A DNA stretch of 34,294 nucleotides from Ignavibacteriota bacterium (GTDB lineage Bacteria > Bacteroidota > Ignavibacteria > Ignavibacteriales > Melioribacteraceae): positions 1 to 34,294 of the forward strand of contig PDPT01000030.1 of assembly GCA_002746605.1 (NCBI GenBank), given 5' to 3'. This document shows, one piece after another, positions 1 through 7,437 of the stretch; position 1 is the stretch's first letter, and the number at the start of each line of letters is the position of its first letter. The translations under genes were made by a program, and so were the position numbers. Below the pieces are notes generated by a model, which was given only the letters and a program-made list of their open reading frames with translations, did no database searches and was not told the origin of the DNA.

Positions 1-1
1 T

Positions 2-229
2 CAAAATAGAATATTTAGACTTGCTGAACTTAAATCTTTTGCAACATTCCTTAGAAAATTAACAATTAAGGAAGGAAAAATATTAGATGAACGCTGGAAC
101 TCGGAGGTAACAGAATGGGAGTCTGAATTGGGTACAATCCAAAGAGATAAATTACTTGAAACTACTGAAAAAGAAATTGATTTAATCCAAGTTGAGTTAG
201 ATAAATTTAATTTTGAGACAGAGATTTAA
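2..229 (+). CDS. 3' end of an unrecognised protein (5'-truncated by window edge)
   Basis: An open frame enters from the left edge and gives 75 residues before a TAA stop at 227-229. The peptide begins QNRIFRLAELKSF and ends DKFNFETEI. It is rich in charged residues (Glu, Lys, Asp) and looks helical, possibly coiled coil in its last 40 residues. No start codon is inside the window, and I do not recognise the family. It is the only plus-strand coding sequence in the left 32 kb. It could be the tail of a larger enzyme or a degraded remnant, and the sequence alone does not decide. Confidence 0.45.
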   Translation, partial: QNRIFRLAELKSFATFLRKLTIKEGKILDERWNSEVTEWESELGTIQRDKLLETTEKEIDLIQVELDKFNFETEI

Positions 230-670
230 ATAAAAAAAGAGAGCTTGGAAAGATCAAATCATAAGAACTTATAGACAATACCTATTATTGATTTGATGTT
301 TTTCTAAAGAGAATAAAAGTCAATTGACGAATAAGATTTAAGATAGTTTAGGAAGATTCAATAATCAAGATAGAAAACTCAGAGATTCACGATGAAAAAT
401 ATTATTTTGTTTTTCTGGTTGATTGAGTACAAGCTCTCTTATTTTTAACTCAAAAAATGAAATTATAGTTGGAAAAAGATTTTTGAATATATTTTGCTAT
501 TCTATAAATTGTAAAAAATTATGTATAATTAGAATTTAGTTAAAAAATATTCTCAAATAGGTCTTTAAAATAAATAGAAAAGTGGGATAAAATAACAGCC
601 CAATTTCTATCAGGTATAGTCTATTTTTTAGATAAATCTCTGTAAACCAAATAATTTCTTAAGAGAGATT
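230..670. other. Intergenic stretch without a recognisable gene
   Basis: About 440 AT-rich bases lie between the plus-strand fragment and the 3' end of nfu. All frames are broken by frequent stops. Two structures are visible. One is an imperfect inverted repeat of about 16 bp (232-247 against 430-446, core AAGAGAGCTTG, 182 bases apart). The other is an 8-bp inverted repeat AAATCTCT/AGAGATTT (634-641 and 664-671) that touches the nfu stop codon and could be part of its transcription end, although no good U tract follows it on the minus strand. No tRNA or CRISPR-like repeat is seen. Confidence 0.6.
232..446. repeat. Imperfect inverted repeat pair flanking ~180 bp
   Basis: The left arm is 232-247 and the right arm is 430-446. 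They share the perfect 11-base core AAGAGAGCTTG in inverse orientation, then one mismatch, then an A/T run. The left arm begins two bases after the stop codon of the edge fragment. No open frame lies between the arms and no clear target-site duplication flanks them. It could be a small degenerate element, a long-range RNA stem, or chance in AT-rich DNA. Confidence 0.3.
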
Positions 671-1213
671 TTAACCGCTAATTACTTGAATCGCAGGATC
701 AATTTCCCTCTTTAATAAATTTTCTATAGCAACCAAAGTTCCATGTATTGCACTGGGACACGAACCACAAGCTCCTTGATACCTAATTATTAAAGTTTTA
801 TCGTTTAAATCAATTACTTCCAGACCGCCGCCATCGCCGGCAAGGGCAGGTCTAACTCTCTGATCCAATAAAACATTTATTTGCTTTAACAGTTCCGCTT
901 CATTTTCAGTAGCAGGTAATTTTTCCTTTTCTTTCGGTATCAAATTCTTATCAAAATTTTTGATTAAATTTACGAAAGGCATTTGTATTTTACCCCAGCT
1001 TACACTTGGCTCTTTTTCTATCGTAATAAATCTATCCATATAAAACACGGAAGCAATTCCTTCCAATTCAAAAATTGACTTTGCAAGTGGATCGTTTTCG
1101 GCTTCTTTTTTATCTCTAAAGCTTCTGGTTTCTCTACTCAATAATTTTTCGTTGAGAATAAATTTAAGAGCTTGAGGATTTGGTGTTAAATCAACGTCCT
1201 TTACCATTAACAT
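671..1213 (-). CDS. nfu: Nfu/NifU-type iron-sulfur cluster carrier
   Basis: This 180-residue protein has two domains. Residues about 5-90 match the Nfu N-terminal (scaffold N) domain, and residues about 105-178 match the NifU C-terminal domain. The cluster-binding CxxC is in GACGSCPSA, with C149 and C152. In this family the two cysteines of a dimer hold a [4Fe-4S] cluster that is handed to apoproteins in the cytoplasm. The ATG at 1213 is preceded by AAGGA about 9 bases upstream, which favours it over the ATG two codons later. The gene is last in the long minus-strand run but is separated from the anti-sigma-like gene by 127 bp, so it may have its own promoter. No isc/suf genes are in the window. 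Confidence 0.9.
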   Translation of the reverse strand: MLMVKDVDLTPNPQALKFILNEKLLSRETRSFRDKKEAENDPLAKSIFELEGIASVFYMDRFITIEKEPSVSWGKIQMPFVNLIKNFDKNLIPKEKEKLPATENEAELLKQINVLLDQRVRPALAGDGGGLEVIDLNDKTLIIRYQGACGSCPSAIHGTLVAIENLLKREIDPAIQVISG

Positions 1214-1340
1214 ATTAATTTTTCCTTATATTAAAACTAATTATACTCAATTTAATTAAAAAAGTAGAAACTTTTCACGTAAATTAACCAATCAAATAAA
1301 AAAAGAATGAAATAAACTAATCTTTAGAAGTTTATATCTA

Positions 1341-2027
1341 TTATTTTATATGATTTTTCTTCACTGATTTTTTCAATGAATCCAAACGAGCTTTTAATGC
1401 TTCTACATATTTAGCATCAACTTCTTCTCTGATATGGAAACCGTCAAAAAATGTTGATGGCGAATTTGTAGCACCTGTTAAAGTTGCTCTGGAATTTATA
1501 TTAGTTTGATTTCTCTTTTCTTTTAAAATCTCATCAAGATTAGTATCTTCATAATCTTCAAACGGAAAATCAGATTTTTCCTTTGTATTTTTAGCAATTA
1601 CTTTCTTTGCATTTACAATATTATTTTCATTCTTGAGTTCAGTTTCTTCCGGTTTAATAATCACATCATTGGGTGTAATTCTTTCTCTCTTTAATGAAAA
1701 AAATTTAGTTCTGACATTTTTTGTAATCGGTTGAGTAATAGAGCTTCTAGTTTGAGGTAGAATTTGAAATGGATTTTCCTGCTCTTCCTGCTCGTTGAAA
1801 AAAGTAAAAAATAAAATTAAAGCTGCAAAAACTGCTCCAGTAGCAGGAAGTAATATTTTAGGAAAAAAGAGAAAACGTTTTTCTGCATTACCAAAATTTT
1901 TATTTTCGATTCTTACTTTTAGATTATATTCAAAATTATCGGGAGCTTTTTCTCTCGGCAATTCTTTTAATAATTTTAGTACATGCTCATATTCTTCATC
2001 TTTAGAATTGTAAAAATCTTTTTTCAT
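1341..2027 (-). CDS. Putative membrane anti-sigma factor (partner of the ECF sigma gene)
   Basis: This 228-residue protein has a charged N-terminal cytoplasmic part (about 1-50), one clear membrane segment (about 53-77, FLFFPKILLPATGAVFAALI) and a long polar, presumably periplasmic part. It starts 3 bp after the ECF sigma gene and is surely cotranscribed with it. The topology and position fit an anti-sigma factor. I see no zinc-binding HxxxCxxC motif, so it would belong to a zinc-free or undescribed anti-sigma type. The C-terminal 40 residues are strongly charged and helical. The function is inferred from position and topology only; it could instead be another membrane protein under control of the sigma factor. 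Confidence 0.6.
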   Translation of the reverse strand: MKKDFYNSKDEEYEHVLKLLKELPREKAPDNFEYNLKVRIENKNFGNAEKRFLFFPKILLPATGAVFAALILFFTFFNEQEEQENPFQILPQTRSSITQPITKNVRTKFFSLKRERITPNDVIIKPEETELKNENNIVNAKKVIAKNTKEKSDFPFEDYEDTNLDEILKEKRNQTNINSRATLTGATNSPSTFFDGFHIREEVDAKYVEALKARLDSLKKSVKKNHIK

Positions 2028-2030
2028 ATA

Positions 2031-2618
2031 TTACCCACTATATATATTTTTTAATAAATTTTGAAGATGTTTTCTTCCTCTATTAATTCTCGATTTTACA
2101 GTACCGATTGATAAATTAGTTACTTCCGCAATTTCATCATAAGATAATCCTTCTATATCTCTAAGGATAACAACCTCTCTATAAACCGGTTTTACTTTTA
2201 ATAAAGCTTTTTGAATTAGTTCTCCTTTTATTTGGCTATCTGTAGCTCTTTCGGGAGAAACAAATGATTTATCTTCTATTTGTATTTGTTTTTCATCATC
2301 ATCGTTATTATTTAACGAAAATATAGTTCTTCGCTTTCTTCGTTTTAATTCATTTCTGGCTAAGTTACCTGCAATTGTATAAATCCATGTAGAGAATTTA
2401 GCAAAAGATTTATACGAATCCTTATGCAGATAAAATTTTATCATCGTGTCTTGAACTATATCAATACAAATATCTCTATCACCTAAGAACCTGTAAACAT
2501 AGTTTGTTAAAGGATCTTTAAATCTTCTAACTAGAATTTCATATGCTTCAATTGTGTTGTTATCTTGAAATTCTTTAATTAGTTGTTCATCAGTAAGAGA
2601 ATTTAATTTTTTCTTCAA
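2031..2618 (-). CDS. ECF-type RNA polymerase sigma factor
   Basis: This 195-residue sigma-70 family protein is of the extracytoplasmic function type. Region 2 is at about 24-96 (YEILVRRFKDPLTNYVYRFL, then FSTWIYTIAGNLARNELKRR). Region 4 is at about 132-190, with the helix-turn-helix YDEIAEVTNLSIGTVKSRI. A short acidic linker separates them, and regions 1 and 3 are absent. The start is a TTG at 2618: an in-frame TAA lies only 9 bases upstream and no ATG or GTG is available before region 2. It follows holA after 52 bp and precedes the anti-sigma-like gene by 3 bp. Such factors typically answer envelope or oxidative stress, but the stimulus cannot be read from the sequence. Confidence 0.92.
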   Translation of the reverse strand: MKKKLNSLTDEQLIKEFQDNNTIEAYEILVRRFKDPLTNYVYRFLGDRDICIDIVQDTMIKFYLHKDSYKSFAKFSTWIYTIAGNLARNELKRRKRRTIFSLNNNDDDEKQIQIEDKSFVSPERATDSQIKGELIQKALLKVKPVYREVVILRDIEGLSYDEIAEVTNLSIGTVKSRINRGRKHLQNLLKNIYSG

Positions 2619-2670
2619 CGCTCTTTATACTTGGTTAATGTAATAAATGTTTCATTTTTTCTATCAAAAT

Positions 2671-3687
2671 TTACGAATTTTTATTAAAAATTTCGGTCAT
2701 CAGCATTATTGATAAAGTTCTTTGATTAATGCTAGTAGTCTTTAAAGCCAAATCTGTTTGATATAGAGCTTTTATTGCTCTATGTAAATTTTGTTTATTC
2801 TTAAAGTAGTTAGCTTTTTTACAATTTATATAGAAATATCTTGAAGTCCCTATCTCCTTAGCTGCCTCAATATCTGATTTTCTACTCAATTCAAGTGATT
2901 GCGCAATTACGGTAAAGTATTTTGTTAACATTCCAATAATAAAAATTAAGTCTTTACCATAATCCAACAAATTTTCTATGACTTTTATAGCTTTTTTTAT
3001 ATCAGCTTGTCCTAAAGCATTAAGTAGATCAAAAATATTATACTCTTTTGTTTGAGCAGCAAGTTGTTTTATTTCATCAATAGTTATTTCTTTTTTTTCG
3101 CCAAGAAAACTTTTGAATTTTTGTAACTGCATTTCTACGAGAGATTTATCTTCGCCGATAATTTCAATTAATGTCGTTAAACTTTCATTATCTATTGTGA
3201 AACCAAGTTTGTTTATTCTTTTGTTCACCCAATTTTGTAAATCCCGTCCTTTTAATTCACTTGCCTCAAAAATCTGCTTATTCTTATCTAACGATTTATA
3301 TGGTTCTGATTCAACATTACTGATTTTTCCGTAATTGGCAATAATCAAAATTGTTGTATCGGAAGGATTTTGAATATATTTGACAAACTTCTTTTTATCG
3401 GAAAAATTTTCAAAGTTTTTTATAATCAGAATTCTTTTATCGGAACCAAACGGAAATGTGTATGCCAAATCAATCATTTCGGAAATATTTCCTTTCTTTT
3501 CGATTTTTAGAACCTCTCTATCAAAATCAGAAGTAACAAAAGGTTGAGCTTTTTGTTCAATTAACTTGATTGCACCGTCAATGGTAAAAAAATCTTCTCC
3601 GCAAAAAAAATAAATTGGTTTTAACTCTTCGTTTTTTAGTTCCGATGTTAATGAATAAACTGAAGTGATTTTATTTTTTTTAGACAT
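2671..3687 (-). CDS. holA: DNA polymerase III delta subunit
   Basis: At 338 residues it has the usual length for HolA, the clamp-loader wrench subunit that opens the beta sliding clamp. The N-terminal part includes LKPIYFFCGEDFFTIDGAIK (the typical Y-x-x-x-G-E/D-D start). The middle carries the degenerate AAA-like lid region (GEDKSLVEMQLQKF) and the C-terminal part is helical (IFDLLNALGQADIKKAIKVI). It starts 9 bp after the cyclophilin gene, with no strong Shine-Dalgarno site, and probably shares its transcript. Family assignment is firm from the pattern of conserved segments, although delta subunits diverge strongly in sequence. Confidence 0.88.
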   Translation of the reverse strand: MSKKNKITSVYSLTSELKNEELKPIYFFCGEDFFTIDGAIKLIEQKAQPFVTSDFDREVLKIEKKGNISEMIDLAYTFPFGSDKRILIIKNFENFSDKKKFVKYIQNPSDTTILIIANYGKISNVESEPYKSLDKNKQIFEASELKGRDLQNWVNKRINKLGFTIDNESLTTLIEIIGEDKSLVEMQLQKFKSFLGEKKEITIDEIKQLAAQTKEYNIFDLLNALGQADIKKAIKVIENLLDYGKDLIFIIGMLTKYFTVIAQSLELSRKSDIEAAKEIGTSRYFYINCKKANYFKNKQNLHRAIKALYQTDLALKTTSINQRTLSIMLMTEIFNKNS

Positions 3688-3696
3688 TAATTATAA

Positions 3697-4320
3697 TTAT
3701 TTAGAAATTTTTTTTACAGTAACTTTTTCCATTTTAACATCTTTAAGCGGCTTATCGAAAGGTTTGCTTGTGCTTACTTTTCCTATTGCTTGAACAACAT
3801 CTAAACCTTCAATAACTTTTCCGAAAACAGAATGCTTACCATCTAACCAAGGAGTTGGAACCAATGTAATAAAAAATTGACTTCCGTTTGTGTTTGGTCC
3901 TGCATTTGCCATTGATAAAATACCAATTTCGTTATGCAGCAAACTATCATGAAATTCATCTTCGAAAGGACCACCAAAATAACTTTGCCCACCAGTTCCT
4001 GTTCCGGTAGGATCGCCGCCTTGAATCATAAAATCATCAATTACTCTGTGGAAAATTATTCCGTCATAATATCCTTTTTGAGCAAGTCCTACAAAATTCT
4101 CTACAGTTTTAGGAACCAAGTTAGGATAGAGTTGGATTTTAATATTTCCCATTGTAGTTTCAACATTAGCTACTAACATCTCATTTTCAGTTACGTTCAT
4201 TAATTCTTTCACTTTTACCTCGTAATTATTTGTTGTAGATTTATTTTTAATTTCTTCTTTATTTTCTTTGTTTGAGCATGCAGCAAAAACTAAAAGAAAA
4301 ATTATTAAAAAATTTCGCAT
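3697..4320 (-). CDS. Cyclophilin-type peptidyl-prolyl isomerase, predicted lipoprotein
   Basis: This enzyme isomerises Xaa-Pro bonds to assist protein folding. The catalytic domain (about 45-205) shows [19 protein letters not shown], then [20 protein letters not shown], both hallmarks of cyclophilins. I choose the ATG at 4320 (207 aa). It has a Shine-Dalgarno site 5 bases upstream and begins a short signal peptide [15 protein letters not shown] whose Cys15 would be lipidated. A longer reading from 4356 would add 12 hydrophilic residues, spoil the signal peptide and overlap uppP. It is therefore probably a membrane-anchored periplasmic foldase. It follows uppP by 11 bp and precedes holA by 9 bp. 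Confidence 0.9.
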   Translation of the reverse strand: MRNFLIIFLLVFAACSNKENKEEIKNKSTTNNYEVKVKELMNVTENEMLVANVETTMGNIKIQLYPNLVPKTVENFVGLAQKGYYDGIIFHRVIDDFMIQGGDPTGTGTGGQSYFGGPFEDEFHDSLLHNEIGILSMANAGPNTNGSQFFITLVPTPWLDGKHSVFGKVIEGLDVVQAIGKVSTSKPFDKPLKDVKMEKVTVKKISK

Positions 4321-4325
4321 TTTAA

Positions 4326-4333
4326 TTTCCTTT
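4326..4333 (-). promoter_or_regulatory. Shine-Dalgarno site deciding the cyclophilin start
   Basis: On the minus strand the bases read AAAGGAAA and end 5 bases before the ATG at 4320. This supports the shorter start and the lipoprotein signal peptide over the upstream in-frame start at 4356. Confidence 0.7.
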
Positions 4334-5180
4334 AAGGATTTATTACATTTTGCCATATCATAATTAAAATAATTGCACCTACTATAATTCGATACAATAC
4401 AAATACAATTGTTGAGTTTGATTTTAAAAACTTTAACAGAAAACCGATTGTTAAATAGCCGCTGATTGCCGAAGCAAGTGTAGCAACTATCAAGGTAACC
4501 ATTCCGCTTGTATCTATGTATTCCAAAGCTTCGTAAAGCTGCAACATTCCGCTTCCGAGTATTGCCGGAACACTTAACAAGAACGAAAAACGTGCGGCAG
4601 TTTCTCTCTTAAATCCAAGAAAAATTCCTGCAGTTATTGTTGTACCTGAACGAGATGAACCCGGAATTAATGCAAGCGATTGTGCAAAGCCGACAATTAA
4701 AGCATGATACCATTTTATATCTCTCAGTTCTTTATTAAACTTACCCGTTTTTTCGGCAATAAAAAGGATAATACCCAACACAATTAAACTTGTACCTATT
4801 ACATATAAATTTTTTGTAAGTGCCCCTTCAATAATATCTTTAAAACCAAGTCCTATAATTACAACGGGAATTGAGCCGATAATAATGTACCAACCCATTT
4901 TAGAATTGGCTGATTGATTTTTAAATGATTTTCTTGCAAAGATATTTTCTTTCAAGAAATCCACAGTAATTTTCCAGAGATCATTCCAAAAGTAAATAAA
5001 GATTGCAAGTAAAGTTCCAAGTTGAATTACTGCAATGAAAGATGTCCACTTCTCTGGATTATCAACAGAAATTAAGTTCATTAGTTTGCCGGCAACCGTT
5101 AAATGCCCCGTACTGCTAATTGGCAAGAACTCTGTTAATCCTTGAATAATTCCAAGTATAATTGCTTCTATAATTGACAC
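4332..5180 (-). CDS. uppP: Undecaprenyl-diphosphate phosphatase
   Basis: This 282-residue integral membrane protein is of the BacA/UppP type. It removes a phosphate from undecaprenyl diphosphate to recycle the lipid carrier of peptidoglycan and other surface polymers, and extra copies give bacitracin resistance. Both signature motifs are present: [11 protein letters not shown] (E17-L27) near the N-terminus and PGSSRSGTT (173-181) with the catalytic Arg177. Several further membrane helices follow to the end. The start is GTG at 5180, with AAGGA about 8 bases upstream. It sits between a barrel-protein gene and the cyclophilin gene in an envelope-themed cluster. The length is typical and nothing is missing. 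Confidence 0.95.
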   Translation of the reverse strand: MSIIEAIILGIIQGLTEFLPISSTGHLTVAGKLMNLISVDNPEKWTSFIAVIQLGTLLAIFIYFWNDLWKITVDFLKENIFARKSFKNQSANSKMGWYIIIGSIPVVIIGLGFKDIIEGALTKNLYVIGTSLIVLGIILFIAEKTGKFNKELRDIKWYHALIVGFAQSLALIPGSSRSGTTITAGIFLGFKRETAARFSFLLSVPAILGSGMLQLYEALEYIDTSGMVTLIVATLASAISGYLTIGFLLKFLKSNSTIVFVLYRIIVGAIILIMIWQNVINP

Positions 5181-5189
5181 GATATTTCC

Positions 5190-5801
5190 TTAAAAATAAT
5201 AAATTGTTCCTAATTTTAATGTAACACCAAATGTTGTAAAATTTATATAACCATTATTTACAGTAGTAATCTCGCCCGGAGCATCATAGCGGATTTCACC
5301 GGATATCAAGGCATAAAAATTTCCTCCGAGTTTTGTGTCGCCCTGTGCTTTGAGCAAAATTCCAAAACCGGAAGTTGAATATTTAGTACCTAAGCCCATC
5401 AATTGTTCTTCAACAAAAGCTGTTCTTAAACCAATTCCTCCGCCAAATTTAAAAGCATAACCCTTCCCCGGAATTACGTAATATACCATCAAAGATGGTT
5501 TATGATTATCAATGTAAATATCATAACTCCCTGAAATAGAATTTGAATTGAAAGAATAAATATTATAAGTATAATCGATACCTATTTGTAAATTTTCTTT
5601 CATTAAAAATCCAAACTCTGCAAAGAAATCCGCCGAAGTATTAAAAGTATTCATTTGATCTGTAAAAGCAAATCCTCTTTCCAGATATGATTTCAGATCA
5701 TTTGCCGAGAAAAAGTGTAATCCCATTCCTGCAGAAATATTAAATTGTCCATACGAAAAAGAATTTATAAACAGCAGAATGATTAAAATATTTTTTTTCA
5801 C
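5190..5801 (-). CDS. Predicted secreted small beta-barrel protein of unknown function
   Basis: This 203-residue protein has a signal peptide (MKKNILIILLFINSFSYGQF, cleavage probably after SYG or GQF). The mature part has alternating hydrophobic/polar stretches rich in Gly, Tyr and Phe (FNISAGMGLHFFSAND, GFGILLKAQGD) and ends in an aromatic residue (LGTIYYF). This resembles eight-stranded outer-membrane barrels of the OmpA/OmpW-like size class. It starts with GTG at 5801, overlapping the stop of the flippase-like gene (GTGA), so the two are translationally coupled. I do not recognise a specific family. Location is inferred from the signal peptide and the terminal aromatic residue. Confidence 0.7.
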   Translation of the reverse strand: MKKNILIILLFINSFSYGQFNISAGMGLHFFSANDLKSYLERGFAFTDQMNTFNTSADFFAEFGFLMKENLQIGIDYTYNIYSFNSNSISGSYDIYIDNHKPSLMVYYVIPGKGYAFKFGGGIGLRTAFVEEQLMGLGTKYSTSGFGILLKAQGDTKLGGNFYALISGEIRYDAPGEITTVNNGYINFTTFGVTLKLGTIYYF

Positions 5802-6859
5802 ATTTCCCCTTTTTTGGTTTTAAAAACCGAAATAAAATTTGCAACAGGCAAACCGTTTTTTGCCTGTTTTTTATTAATAATTTGCACAAAAATTATTGTT
5901 GTCAAAATAAACAAAATATACGTAATTGCATGTGTTAATAAAGCATAAGCACCGCTTATTTCGCTAGAAAAATTAAACAAACCCACCAAAACGGAAATTA
6001 CAACCAGATGGTAAGAACCCGTTGCACCGGGCGTTGGAATAATTACTCCGAAAGCACCTATAGTCATTACAATCCAAGCCATAGAAAAAGTAACATCTTG
6101 TATTTTTTCCATCTGCAAAATATAAAATCCAATGTAAGCATTTATTCCGTATAGTAACATAATCAGTATTGAATGAAAAAAAACTAACAAATAATTTTTG
6201 GTTCCTTTAATTGTAGAAAAACCATCAATCAACAAATGAAAAATTCTGCTTAATGAAGTCGCTATATTCACGGAAATCTTACTTACAAGCTTTACAACAA
6301 TATTTACTAATTTATCTTTTAGTTTAACCAAGAAAAACAGAAATAAAATAACAGCAAAAATTCCTAAGAAGCCAAGATAAAGAGTAGATTTTAACCAAAT
6401 CAAATCATCGAATAAATCACCCGAATAAATTGCAACACTTACTAACACAGATAATCCGAGTACCAAAATATCTATCACTCTTTCTATCATAACAGTTCCA
6501 ACCATAGAAGTTCTTGAAATTCCTTCCCACCTACCGAGAAATAAACCTCTGTAGAGTTCGCCAAGTCTTGGTATTACACTATTTATTCCATAGCCGACCA
6601 TAGTTGCTCCGAACAAATTTAATAGTGAAGCATCCGGTTTGACGGAACTTATAATTATTTTCCATCTATAAGCACGTACAATGTGAGAAAGAAACCAAAC
6701 AACAATAAAGCTTAACAACCAAAAAACAGAAATTGAATAAAGAATTTCAACAACTTTTTCTAAGTCAATATTTCTGAAAGCAAGATAAAGAAATAAAAAC
6801 ATCAAAATGAATGGAACTATATAACTTATAATTTTTTTTACTGTTTCCATAGTTATCAT
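5798..6859 (-). CDS. Flippase-like membrane protein (lysylphosphatidylglycerol synthase TM-domain family)
   Basis: This 353-residue polytopic membrane protein has about eight hydrophobic helices. It resembles the UPF0104/AglD/MprF-N family, seen in LFGATMVGYGINSVIPRLGE near the start and WIVMTIGAFGVIIPTPGATG near the end; the conserved R-x-G-E and P-x-P-G-x-x-G segments are family marks. Relatives are thought to move or modify lipids across the inner membrane; the substrate here is unknown. The soluble aminoacyl-transfer domain of MprF is absent. The ATG at 6859 overlaps the lolA-like stop as ATGA, and its own stop overlaps the barrel-protein start. This is tight coupling in a three-gene set. 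Confidence 0.8.
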   Translation of the reverse strand: MITMETVKKIISYIVPFILMFLFLYLAFRNIDLEKVVEILYSISVFWLLSFIVVWFLSHIVRAYRWKIIISSVKPDASLLNLFGATMVGYGINSVIPRLGELYRGLFLGRWEGISRTSMVGTVMIERVIDILVLGLSVLVSVAIYSGDLFDDLIWLKSTLYLGFLGIFAVILFLFFLVKLKDKLVNIVVKLVSKISVNIATSLSRIFHLLIDGFSTIKGTKNYLLVFFHSILIMLLYGINAYIGFYILQMEKIQDVTFSMAWIVMTIGAFGVIIPTPGATGSYHLVVISVLVGLFNFSSEISGAYALLTHAITYILFILTTIIFVQIINKKQAKNGLPVANFISVFKTKKGEM

Positions 6860-7437
6860 CGTAAATCAATAGTTTTATAATATTTTTCCTCTTTAATTTC
6901 AAAAAGAGATAAATCCTGCTTTGTATTGATTTTTATATTATCAAATTTTAATATAAAAGTAGAACCGCTCCAATCATTTATGATAATCTTAGATATTAAA
7001 TAATCCGGACTAACCCAAATTGTAACAGATTTAAAGTTTAACTCATTGTTTCTGGATTCCAAAATTATTTTTTGTTCTTCTGTTGAAACATATTCGGTTA
7101 CTTTACATTTTTCGGGATAATCATAAATATATTCGCGAAGTGAAAAAGATAGCGGATCATCTTCGATATTCGAAAGAATTATTTTTTTTCTTTTAAGATC
7201 TTTATTTTTTATTGATTTACCATCAGAAATAATAATATTTTTTGGTAGTTCAATTCTATACTTATTTTCTTTTGCAAAATAAAATTTTCCTAAAATAAAA
7301 TTGCCATTATTAGCTTGCTGTTGAAAATCGGAATAAAGATTATCAACCTCATTGAATTTATGTTGTAATTTTTCAACTAATGAACCTTCTTCTTTTGCCT
7401 GCATGAACAAAGCAAAAAACATAAAAATTAAGTACAC
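6856..7437 (-). CDS. lolA: LolA-like outer-membrane lipoprotein carrier protein
   Basis: This 193-residue protein has a short hydrophobic leader (MYLIFMFFALFMQA) and a LolA-type fold pattern: LVEKLQHKFNEVDNLYSDFQQ, GKFYFAKENKYRIELP, then IISDGKSI. LolA shuttles lipoproteins through the periplasm from LolCDE to the outer membrane. The start is GTG at 7437, overlapping the ftsK stop by one base (TAGTG), with a GAGGAG site 6 bases upstream. The leader lacks N-terminal lysines, which is a little unusual. The ftsK-lolA order is also common in proteobacteria, which supports the name. A LolA-like paralogue with another cargo is the main alternative. Confidence 0.8.
   Translation of the reverse strand: MYLIFMFFALFMQAKEEGSLVEKLQHKFNEVDNLYSDFQQQANNGNFILGKFYFAKENKYRIELPKNIIISDGKSIKNKDLKRKKIILSNIEDDPLSFSLREYIYDYPEKCKVTEYVSTEEQKIILESRNNELNFKSVTIWVSPDYLISKIIINDWSGSTFILKFDNIKINTKQDLSLFEIKEEKYYKTIDLR

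Noticed and set aside
232..446. Inverted repeat pair as a miniature transposable element
   Set aside because: No target-site duplication and only an 11-bp perfect core, so it is kept only as a low-confidence repeat rather than called a mobile element.
1795..2013. 72-codon plus-strand frame opposite the anti-sigma-like gene
   Set aside because: Antisense to a real gene with a good position after the sigma factor; no own signals.
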